Positions 51,584 through 59,108 of a stretch of DNA of 64,000 nt are shown piece by piece (position 1 is the first letter of the stretch; each line of letters begins with the position of its first letter). The notes below the pieces were generated by a model. It made no database searches. It had not been told where the DNA came from and saw nothing but the letters and a program-made list of their open reading frames with translations. The position numbers and the translations under genes were made by a program. The stretch spans positions 62,001-126,000 of the forward strand of contig NZ_NUZU01000039.1 of the NCBI RefSeq assembly GCF_002567005.1, read 5' to 3'. This stretch comes from Bacillus sp. AFS073361. Its GTDB lineage: Bacteria; Bacillota; Bacilli; Bacillales; Cytobacillaceae.

Positions 51584-53752
51584 TTACTGCACCTTCTTCA
51601 TTTCTAGTTTTTCAATCTGAGCGGCACACGCTTTAAATTCCGGCATCCGTGACATCGGGTCAAGCGCTGGAATGGTTAATAGGTTAATAGATTTCTCGTG
51701 GCCAAAATGGTACGGAACAAATACAGTATCTTTTCGAATCGCTTCTGTGATTTTCACTTTATAATCAGCCTCTCCTCTACGTGTAAAGAGGCGTACAAAT
51801 TCTTCATGTTCAATCTTATATTTTGCAGCTGTTTCTGGATGTACTTCCACATAAGGCTCTGGGCACATATCCCGTAAAAACTGAATGCGGCGAGTTTGAT
51901 TCCCAGAAAGATAATGGTAGACGACACGTCCGGTTGTTAAGCGTAATGGATATTCCGCGCACGGCTCTTCAGCTGGCGGACGGTATGGTAAGGCACAAAT
52001 TTTTGCTTTTCCATCTGGATGATAGAATTTTTTATCTAGGAACATATGCGGTGTTCCTGGATCGTTTTCATCTTTACATGGCCAGAACACACCATCTTGC
52101 TTGTCGATCTTATCCCATGTTGCCCCGTAATAGTCGGCATAACCGCCCTTAGATGCAAGACGGAATTCATCAGCCACATCTCTCGCTGTTTTCAAGTGAG
52201 AGAAATACTTGCCTCTGCCAAGATACTCTGCTAACTCTGCTTGAATCTGCCAATCCGGCTTTGATTCACCAACTGGTTCTTGTGCTTTATTGATTTTAAT
52301 AATCCGGCCTTCTAAATTAGTTACCGTTCCTTCATCCTCTGACCATGTAACGGTTGGAAGGATAACATCTGCAAATTCTGCGGATTCGGAAAGATAGAAG
52401 TCAGCACAAACCATAAAGTCTAAGCCTTTTAAAGCTTTGCGGACAAAGTTTAAGTTTGGTGCGGATACTGCTGGGTTGGAGCAGAGCAAATACAAACCTC
52501 TGATTGTTTTTTCCTCCATTAGTTCGAACATTTCATAGGCTGAAACACCAGGCTGCGGCATTTCTTCAGGGGTAATTCCCCAAACCTTGCATACTTCTTC
52601 TACATGCTTCGGATTGGTGATTTTACGATAACCTGGAAGCAAATCTGATTTTTGACCATGCTCACGTCCGCCTTGACCATTACCCTGCCCTGTAAATGTA
52701 GCTACTCCCGCTTTTGGGCGGCCAATTTTCCCTGTAACTAAGGCCATATTGGTGTAGGCTGATACATTATCAACACCTTTATGCTGCTGTTCAATACCAC
52801 GTGCAAACATGACAATGGCATTTGGTGCTTTTCCGTAGATTTCAGCGGCGCGAATAATTTTTTCCGGTGCTACTCCCGTCAGTTCACTTGTATATTCTGG
52901 TGTAAATTCTTTCACCAATTCTTTGGTTTCTTCAAAACCATTTGTATGATTGTTAACGAATTCTTCATCTGCATACCCGTTTTGAATAAGTAAATTGAGA
53001 ATACCATTTGCTAAGGCAAGGTCTGTTCCAGGACGTAAATCCAAGTGAACATCCGCTCTTCTTGCAATTGGGGTTTCTCGTGGGTCAGCTACAATTAAGT
53101 AACCTCCTCTTTCCTGAACAGCCCATATTCTGAACATGGAGGTTGGATGACACTCAGCCGTATTGCTTCCAGCGATGAACAAGCAATCTGTTTCATGGAG
53201 ATCTGTCCATGGTAATGTGGAACCCCGGTCAACTCCAAAAGAGCGAAGGAATCCACCGGCTGCACTTGACATACAAAAGCGGCCGTTATAATCAATATAG
53301 CGTGTTTGCAATCCAACCCTAGCAAACTTCCCTGTCAAATAACACTTTTCATTTGTCATCGACACACCACTGAATACTGACAATGTATCTTTTCCGTATT
53401 TACTTTGAAGCTCCGCGAACTTCTTAGCAATTAAGCTGTAGGCTTCATCCCAGCTGGCTTCACGAAAGCCCTCTTTTGTACCCTTAAGTGATGCATCATC
53501 GCGGATTAATGGTTTTAAAATCCGATCATCATGGTTGGTTTGCTGGTAAGCTGTAACCCCTTTAGGGCACATTTTTCCGACGTTAACCGGCCAATCATAC
53601 CGTGGTTCCACACCGATGATTTTATTTGTTTTTGTATTGACACGCAGGTTCATTCCACATTGCATCCCACAGTAGCTGCAGTGAGTTTTTACGAGCGTTT
53701 CATTTGGATGACGAAGATTTTCTATTTCTTTGAAAAATTTATCCCTTTGCAT
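51584..53752 (-). CDS. Molybdopterin oxidoreductase, NasC/NarB-like
   Basis: A 722-residue bis-MGD enzyme. The N-terminal [4Fe-4S] motif is Cys25, Cys28, Cys32, Cys62 (HCSYCGMQCGM, KMCPKG). The Mo ligand is predicted as Cys160 (NGRFCMSSAAGG), as in Nap/Nas/Fdh types and unlike Asp in NarG. There is no Tat signal, so it should stay in the cytoplasm. Sequence features (SNTAECHP, STLPW) fit nitrate reductases of the NarB/NasC group, but formate or another oxyanion cannot be excluded. ATG 53750-53752 with GGAGG. It overlaps the upstream membrane gene by 14 bases. Confidence 0.85.
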   Translation of the reverse strand: MQRDKFFKEIENLRHPNETLVKTHCSYCGMQCGMNLRVNTKTNKIIGVEPRYDWPVNVGKMCPKGVTAYQQTNHDDRILKPLIRDDASLKGTKEGFREASWDEAYSLIAKKFAELQSKYGKDTLSVFSGVSMTNEKCYLTGKFARVGLQTRYIDYNGRFCMSSAAGGFLRSFGVDRGSTLPWTDLHETDCLFIAGSNTAECHPTSMFRIWAVQERGGYLIVADPRETPIARRADVHLDLRPGTDLALANGILNLLIQNGYADEEFVNNHTNGFEETKELVKEFTPEYTSELTGVAPEKIIRAAEIYGKAPNAIVMFARGIEQQHKGVDNVSAYTNMALVTGKIGRPKAGVATFTGQGNGQGGREHGQKSDLLPGYRKITNPKHVEEVCKVWGITPEEMPQPGVSAYEMFELMEEKTIRGLYLLCSNPAVSAPNLNFVRKALKGLDFMVCADFYLSESAEFADVILPTVTWSEDEGTVTNLEGRIIKINKAQEPVGESKPDWQIQAELAEYLGRGKYFSHLKTARDVADEFRLASKGGYADYYGATWDKIDKQDGVFWPCKDENDPGTPHMFLDKKFYHPDGKAKICALPYRPPAEEPCAEYPLRLTTGRVVYHYLSGNQTRRIQFLRDMCPEPYVEVHPETAAKYKIEHEEFVRLFTRRGEADYKVKITEAIRKDTVFVPYHFGHEKSINLLTIPALDPMSRMPEFKACAAQIEKLEMKKVQ

Positions 53753-54821
53753 TCTGGTTTGCCTCCTTGACCTTAACTTGATGTGTTGCGAAGCCTGAGA
53801 ATCTTGAGATTCTATATTTTCTGCGGCAAGGCAGACATAGTTCTGCAAGATTAAAACCATCCTGCATATTAAATTCCATTTCATTGACACCTAAAACTTG
53901 AATGACATCATTTGATTGTTCAACTGATACAAAATGGTCGCCGCATACTTTACATTCCTTCATATGCTGTTCTCCATAATGTTCACGGTAATTTCTTGCA
54001 AATACACTCATTGGACGGAAAGGAATATGAGCAAGTTTTCCGAATGGCAGGTAAATGAGTGTCACAATCACTGAAAATTGATGAATCAGTGACATTTGCG
54101 GCTGCATCCAGCCATGCAAGAATACGTTTTGAACTGTTAATAAAAGGCCAGTAACGGAAATAAACAATAATAGATAAAGCGGTAAGAAATCGTACATAAA
54201 CTTCTGTTCGGCTCTGGCTTGCATGTTTTTTAAGCGGCGGTTTAGAGCCATGCTTACTCCTGCTGTAACCATGATTGCAGCAATATTAAGTGCATTATAG
54301 GATAACCAAGCGATGATTCCATCTGCTTTCACGTTCATTACATTCATTCCAAATAACACGATGGTATAGTAGCCATTGTCTTCCATTGTAAAATACATCC
54401 AGCTGAACACGAGCGGGAAAGTCACCAAGCACGCAAGGACACATCCCCAACCGATTAAAATGTGCTGCACCCAGCGGTACATTCCACGATTCCGGATGAA
54501 ATCATAAATAGCCAAATGATTTACAGCAGTTTTAGGTGTACTTTTTCGAAATAATAGTTTTAAGCCTTTTTTGATAAAAATTTTGGTAGGCGGTCTTTCT
54601 CCCCAGGCAATAAAGCGGTAGAAAAATCCCCCGATAAATACAATGGTTCCTACCATATATCCATAAAGATTCAAGTCAACATGTGTAAACATTCTTGTAC
54701 CGATAAACGTTAAGATCGCAAGTCCAACAACCGTCAGAAACATTGATTTAGCAAAATGAGATGCAAATGCATCATTGACTGATCTCTCTTGTTTTTTAGT
54801 CATTGAAATATTAGCTTCCAT
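53739..54821 (-). CDS. NarI/HdrE-like membrane cytochrome subunit
   Basis: A 360-residue protein with about six membrane segments. Candidate haem b ligands are His in RWVQHILIGWG, LIHQFSVIV and FGKLAHIPFRP. The cytoplasmic C-terminus carries two CxxC pairs (CKVCGDHF and CLPCRRKYR), like a zinc or rubredoxin-type knuckle. It probably takes electrons from menaquinol. ATG 54819-54821 has GGAGGA. It is the first gene of the seven-gene operon. Confidence 0.75.
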   Translation of the reverse strand: MEANISMTKKQERSVNDAFASHFAKSMFLTVVGLAILTFIGTRMFTHVDLNLYGYMVGTIVFIGGFFYRFIAWGERPPTKIFIKKGLKLLFRKSTPKTAVNHLAIYDFIRNRGMYRWVQHILIGWGCVLACLVTFPLVFSWMYFTMEDNGYYTIVLFGMNVMNVKADGIIAWLSYNALNIAAIMVTAGVSMALNRRLKNMQARAEQKFMYDFLPLYLLLFISVTGLLLTVQNVFLHGWMQPQMSLIHQFSVIVTLIYLPFGKLAHIPFRPMSVFARNYREHYGEQHMKECKVCGDHFVSVEQSNDVIQVLGVNEMEFNMQDGFNLAELCLPCRRKYRISRFSGFATHQVKVKEANQNAKG

Positions 54822-54844
54822 TGGAGTTCCTCCTAAATAAAAAT

Positions 54845-54892
54845 AACACTGCCGTTTTTTCATACTCTAATTGTAAGAAAAAAAGCAGTGTT
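54845..54892 (-). promoter_or_regulatory. Leader hairpin of the Mo operon
   Basis: AACACTGC/GCAGTGTT with inner TTTTTTC/GAAAAAA pairing, followed by ATTTTTATTT and then the AGGAGG of the first gene. It has the shape of an intrinsic terminator placed in the 5' untranslated region, so it may attenuate or protect the message. Confidence 0.5.
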
Positions 54893-54901
54893 ATATATAT
54901 C

Positions 54902-54937
54902 AGGGATTCCCCCTATTATGGGGGAAAAAAACCCCTA
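54902..54937 (-). promoter_or_regulatory. Candidate NreC operator repeats
   Basis: AGGGATTCCCCCT and GGGGGAAAAAAACCCCTA share a perfect CCCCC/GGGGG pair (54909-54924). G-run/C-run inverted repeats of this kind resemble the TAGGG-N4-CCCTA sites of staphylococcal NreC. TATATA toward the gene is a possible -10. Confidence 0.4.
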
Positions 54938-54974
54938 GAAACGTTATTTTAGACAAATGTCTGTCACAAATGTC

Positions 54975-56159
54975 TTAATATCCTCGAAGATACTTTTTTC
55001 TCCAAGAATATAAGAGTACACCAAAACCAAAGGTTATTTGCAATGAGAAAAGTAAAGCATCCCAAAATGGAAAAGTGGCAGGGCCTTCTAAAAAACCAGG
55101 TAAAACCTTTTTAAAAGCAAACCATAATTGTGGAATATAGAAGATTGCATAGACAGCAAAAGTCAAAATTACTCCAATAAAATAGAAAATGGAATACAAA
55201 AGAATAGTCCTTTGCTCTCCCGGGAATACATCATTTTCTGATACATTTGATTTTACAAACCTTAACCTCTTGAATATCAAGTGCTGAGCATTCTCCATTA
55301 AGTTATAGCATCCTGATACATTTTCAAAAACATAATACAAATCAGTCTTCATATACACACAGAATTGATAAAACAACCGGATAAATGTGTCCAATACAAC
55401 AAGATTCATGATCCCCTGAAAGATCCCTAGCCCATCTGATACAAAAAGCTGACTAATCAAGGCAATAGAAAGGACCACTGTATCAAAACAAGTTCCCGCT
55501 AAAAATAAAACATTCCGATCTTTTGATGATAATTTCCAAACAGAGGACATATCCGTTTCAAGAACAACTAAAAATAAACGATGGCCTATCTCTAATTTAG
55601 TCGGGAGATTATGGGCTCTCATAGCTAAAATATGTCCAAACTCATGAATTAACACTAAACAAAATGTTATACCAAGCCATGCGGGAATATTAAAAACCAT
55701 ATATTTAAAAATAAATAGGTCCTTATATTGAGGAACAAGGCTAGGATGAGATAATAAAAGAGTTAAATTGAGAATGAATACTCCTACATAGAAAAACAAC
55801 GCGGCCTTATTAAAAAAGAATTTCCCCATCTTAGGTGAAATCCATAAATATCCTAATCTTTCTTTATTCATTTCTTTTGAAGAAACCACTTCACCGTCAA
55901 TTTCAGCAATCAAATTTAAATCTAGAAGCTGTTCAGCAAAAAGAATTAAATTAACTTCTTCATTAGGATATTTGTCTCTCAGTTGCCTTTCGATTACCTC
56001 TAATGACTCTCCATTGTTGAGAAGATGAATTGCAGCAACAGAAACCTCTGGCATCTCAAAAAACTCACCTGTAGTTTTATCTTCAATGATGTAATGTTTT
56101 TTATCCTTGCGAATAAAGATTGGAACCAATAATAGTCTTGAGGTGAGGGTAACACTCAT
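54975..56159 (-). CDS. PqqD-domain/M50 membrane metalloprotease
   Basis: A 394-residue protein. Residues about 20-85 form a PqqD/RRE-like peptide-binding domain (ending in LLDLNLIAEIDG). A polytopic membrane region follows with the zinc site HEFGH at 172-176 and a distal Asp candidate (AGTCFDTVV), as in site-2 proteases of the YydH type. ATG 56157-56159 is chosen, 5 bases after AAGGGTG. It lies 81 bases after a 21-residue peptide gene and probably binds and cleaves it. No radical-SAM modifying enzyme is present. Confidence 0.8.
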   Translation of the reverse strand: MSVTLTSRLLLVPIFIRKDKKHYIIEDKTTGEFFEMPEVSVAAIHLLNNGESLEVIERQLRDKYPNEEVNLILFAEQLLDLNLIAEIDGEVVSSKEMNKERLGYLWISPKMGKFFFNKAALFFYVGVFILNLTLLLSHPSLVPQYKDLFIFKYMVFNIPAWLGITFCLVLIHEFGHILAMRAHNLPTKLEIGHRLFLVVLETDMSSVWKLSSKDRNVLFLAGTCFDTVVLSIALISQLFVSDGLGIFQGIMNLVVLDTFIRLFYQFCVYMKTDLYYVFENVSGCYNLMENAQHLIFKRLRFVKSNVSENDVFPGEQRTILLYSIFYFIGVILTFAVYAIFYIPQLWFAFKKVLPGFLEGPATFPFWDALLFSLQITFGFGVLLYSWRKKYLRGY

Positions 56160-56240
56160 TTGAACACCCTTAATCTTGTGAATTTTTATAAAAGAAGGAT
56201 GCATAGTTTTCCACTAGCATCCCCACTCAATTCTAGATAT

Positions 56241-56306
56241 TTATAAAAACCAGCACCACCAACAAGATCCGGTCGCTTTAACTTTTTTAAGTTTACGAAT
56301 TTTCAT
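56241..56306 (-). CDS. 21-residue candidate signal or RiPP precursor peptide
   Basis: ATG 56304-56306 with a strong AAAGGAGG 7 bases upstream; TAA at 56241-56243. The first ten residues are very basic (MKIRKLKKVK), then ATGSCWWCWFL, with a CWWC motif that could form a disulfide or a modified ring. The gene lies between the HD-GYP stop (18 bases away) and the PqqD-M50 protease gene on the same strand. The protease-peptide pairing strongly suggests substrate and processing enzyme. Confidence 0.7.
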   Translation of the reverse strand: MKIRKLKKVKATGSCWWCWFL

Positions 56307-56324
56307 CTTCGTGCCTCCTTTGTA

Positions 56325-57515
56325 TTAGCTTAAAGCCTCATTTATTTTGATATGGCCTATTCCTAGGTCTTGGTTGGATGTATTATGAATTTTACTCCAT
56401 TTAGGAAATACTTTTTGAAACTCTTTTACAAGGTCCGGATCAAACTGATTTCCTTTACCCTCCAAAATTCGCTTATAAGCTTCATCAATGGTCAATGCCG
56501 ATCTGTAGGATCTAGTCGAGGTCATTGCATCAAATGCATCAGCTATTGCTGCTATTCTTGCAAGATATGGTATTTCTTCACCCTTTAGTTGATCAGGATA
56601 CCCTCTACCATCCCACCTTTCATGATGAGAACGAATTACCTCAATACTGTTATCTAACCCAACTACTTTCGAGACTGCTTCTGCACCCACGTTTGTGTGA
56701 GACTTGATGATTTCATATTCTTCTTTTGTAAGACTTGTCGGCTTCATCAATATCTGGTCTGGGATATGAATTTTACCAATATCATGCAATAAACAAGCAT
56801 AGTTAAATGACTTTAACTCTTCGTCTCTAAATTTCCCTGTTTCTTTTGCCAGCACTAATGCATAACTTGCTACTCTTTCACTATGTCCTCGAGTATACGG
56901 ATCCTTCAACTCAAGAGTAGCAATAACACCCTTAACTATACCTATTAACTGTTGATCATAAGAAGTTTTCACTGCTTTAACATATGATTTGAATCTGTAT
57001 AGCAAGATAAAAGAAAAAATTGAAAGTATAGCTACCAAAACAATTCCTAATAATACAATAGGTGCTTTAATGATTAAACCTACAGCAACATATTTTATTA
57101 TCAACCCTATTGAAACAACCTTTACAAATCTTGTGCTTACAAATATAGGTGATAATAAAAGCCAATAGATTTCAACTGCATTACCACTCTGATAATCATT
57201 CGGAATACCATAAAATGTAAAAACATCATTAAGAAATGTTAGTGTAGTATAACTAATAAAATAAATATATTTTATCAAATGTTGTTTTTGTTTTTTATTT
57301 AAATAAATCGCTGCTGGTATTAAAGCAAACATGAACAGGTATACCCAGAAAAGGAATCTATCTGGCGTATCATTTTTTAATTCGGGAATATAACGCGCAA
57401 TAGCTTTATAAATAATATCGAAGGAAATTGATATTATATAAAATAATATTAAAAACCATTTTAACGTTCGACTTTCTTCATTTCTTATATTAGGATCAAC
57501 TAGTTGTTTTTTCAT
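56325..57515 (-). CDS. Membrane HD-GYP phosphodiesterase
   Basis: A 396-residue protein. The N-terminal 180 residues contain six membrane segments; the C-terminal 200 are an HD-GYP domain with HDIGKIHIPD (His244-Asp245) and HHERWDGRGYP (GYP 305-307), so it should degrade c-di-GMP. The membrane domain is related to that of the kinase upstream. ATG 57513-57515 is chosen, 8 bases after GAGGTAG; the TTG six codons upstream has no site. First gene of the HD-GYP, peptide, protease operon. Confidence 0.85.
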   Translation of the reverse strand: MKKQLVDPNIRNEESRTLKWFLILFYIISISFDIIYKAIARYIPELKNDTPDRFLFWVYLFMFALIPAAIYLNKKQKQHLIKYIYFISYTTLTFLNDVFTFYGIPNDYQSGNAVEIYWLLLSPIFVSTRFVKVVSIGLIIKYVAVGLIIKAPIVLLGIVLVAILSIFSFILLYRFKSYVKAVKTSYDQQLIGIVKGVIATLELKDPYTRGHSERVASYALVLAKETGKFRDEELKSFNYACLLHDIGKIHIPDQILMKPTSLTKEEYEIIKSHTNVGAEAVSKVVGLDNSIEVIRSHHERWDGRGYPDQLKGEEIPYLARIAAIADAFDAMTSTRSYRSALTIDEAYKRILEGKGNQFDPDLVKEFQKVFPKWSKIHNTSNQDLGIGHIKINEALS

Positions 57516-57551
57516 AATTTCTACCTCATACAAAGGATAAATAGCTTCTTT

Positions 57552-57558
57552 TTCGACA
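57552..57558 (-). promoter_or_regulatory. Spo0A box upstream of the HD-GYP gene
   Basis: TGTCGAA on the minus strand, within TTGTCGAAAAAG, matches the Spo0A core fully. It lies about 37 bases before the HD-GYP start. The rest of the 57516-57710 gap is AT-rich with no ORF. Confidence 0.45.
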
Positions 57559-57710
57559 ACATATTCGAAATTTTATAAAGGACCGCCAATTATTCCACAA
57601 AAAACATCATTTCTTTAATTATAAATCATTTAGTTTAATAGAAATAGATAAAAGAAGAATCATTTATGTATAAAAAAGAAATATTTTTGAAATAAAATGT
57701 TGAATGTGAT

Positions 57711-58955
57711 TTACTTTCTTTGTCGATGGATTATTGGTAAAATCACTTCTACCCTAGTCCCTTTTCCTAGTTTACTACTGATATTAAGCTCACCTAAATG
57801 CTCGTTGATGATCTGATTGGTGACCATTAAACCTAGACCAGTTCCACTTGATTTCGTAGTAAAAAAAGGTTCGCCTATATTAAGGATGTTTTCATCAGGA
57901 ATGCCACATCCTTCATCTTTAATTGAAACAGACATTTTTGTTTTTTCTAAAACATTAACTTTTATTTTTATCCTTCCACTTTCATGCATTGATTCAATGG
58001 CATTTTTAATTAGATTAATAAATACCTGCTTCAATTGTTTTTCATCGCAATCCAGAGGTGGGAGCGGCCCTGCCATTGTAGTTTCAACAATTACTCCTTG
58101 TCTCTCTGCTTGTTGTTGAGTAATAGATAATGTATATGCAATGATTTCCTCAATACTTGCTTTTTCAAAATGGATAACCCGTGGTTTCCCAATGTACATC
58201 AAGTCATTAACAATGGAATTAATCCGATCAATTTCCTGAATCATAATTGGGTAATAATCATTTGTGTTTGGGTACCGCTCTTGCTGTAATTGTGTAAATC
58301 CACGTAATGAAGATAAAGGATTACGAATTTCATGACCAATTGCTGCAGCCATTTGCCCAATGACAGCAAGCTTCTCTTTCTGACGAAGCTCATCGTAAAC
58401 CTTTGTTAAAGAATTAATATAAGAATAAAAACGGATTAATAAAATATAGGCTAATCCCGAGATAGTAATATAGATAAGGACTGGCATTAAAACATTTAGG
58501 TCGCCTAATATCAGCCCTAATAGTAAATCCTTACCAATCAAACCTATGGTAACTGTCCAAAAGTATCTTTTATTCACAAAAATTGGAGTAAAGAGAATTA
58601 ATAAAACTTCGACTATATTTCCTGTTGCAAAATGTTCGGTAGACCCCATATACCTCACTAGATTGTCCATAATATCAATAATTAGAAAACTAATAATGTA
58701 TAAATATTTTACAATATAGATGTTCCCTGCTTTTATATAATAAATAGCTAGAATTAAAACTCCTACTAATAGTAAATACACCCATATTCCTAGCCCACCC
58801 CTCAAATCATTAAGAGATGCTCCATTGAAATAAGGACGAAAATAATAATAGAATATATCCCAAGAAAAAAATATTAAATTAAACAACCATAAAAATAGAA
58901 TAGTTGCCTTCTTTTCTTCAAAAATGAGCTTAGTAGTCTGGATGCCTTCTTTCAT
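57711..58955 (-). CDS. Membrane histidine kinase, sporulation-kinase-like
   Basis: A 414-residue kinase with six membrane segments (residues about 18-180), then HisKA (QMAAAIGHEIRNPLSSLRGF, His208) and HATPase_c (N-box NLIKNAIESM, GCGIPDEN, GTGLGL). The kinase half resembles KinB/KinC-type kinases that feed the Spo0A relay. TGNIVEVLLILFTPIFV in the membrane part is matched by SGNAVEIYWLLLSPIFV in the next gene. No partner regulator is adjacent. ATG has AAGGAGA. Confidence 0.85.
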   Translation of the reverse strand: MKEGIQTTKLIFEEKKATILFLWLFNLIFFSWDIFYYYFRPYFNGASLNDLRGGLGIWVYLLLVGVLILAIYYIKAGNIYIVKYLYIISFLIIDIMDNLVRYMGSTEHFATGNIVEVLLILFTPIFVNKRYFWTVTIGLIGKDLLLGLILGDLNVLMPVLIYITISGLAYILLIRFYSYINSLTKVYDELRQKEKLAVIGQMAAAIGHEIRNPLSSLRGFTQLQQERYPNTNDYYPIMIQEIDRINSIVNDLMYIGKPRVIHFEKASIEEIIAYTLSITQQQAERQGVIVETTMAGPLPPLDCDEKQLKQVFINLIKNAIESMHESGRIKIKVNVLEKTKMSVSIKDEGCGIPDENILNIGEPFFTTKSSGTGLGLMVTNQIINEHLGELNISSKLGKGTRVEVILPIIHRQRK

Positions 58956-59038
58956 GTCGTTTCTCCTTAAATAAGTTCACATCTATTTTATCATCTTTCT
59001 ATCACTTAATTATCATCAATTTTGTAAAATCGATAAAT

Positions 59039-59045
59039 TTCGACA
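59039..59045 (-). promoter_or_regulatory. Spo0A box upstream of the kinase gene
   Basis: A perfect TGTCGAA on the minus strand (within ATATGTCGAAATTT), about 83 bases before the kinase start. Confidence 0.4.
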
Positions 59046-59064
59046 TATTTCGATAGGAACCTCA

Positions 59065-59095
59065 TAAAAAAAGGACTTACTCTTGGTAAGCCCTT
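59065..59095 (-). terminator. Terminator of the permease gene
   Basis: On the minus strand AAGGGCTTAC/GTAAGTCCTT (a G-T pair) and a T7 tail. Confidence 0.75.
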
Positions 59096-59108
59096 CTACT
59101 TTTTATCT

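Noticed and set aside
51584..54821. Standard NarGHI nitrate reductase
   Set aside because: The catalytic subunit is about 720 residues with a Cys Mo ligand, not the 1200-residue Asp-ligated NarG; no NarJ, and a Rieske subunit is present.
54975..56306. A YydFGHIJ epipeptide or daptide gene cluster
   Set aside because: Only the M50 protease type is shared; no radical-SAM epimerase, decarboxylase, methyltransferase or ABC transporter is adjacent.
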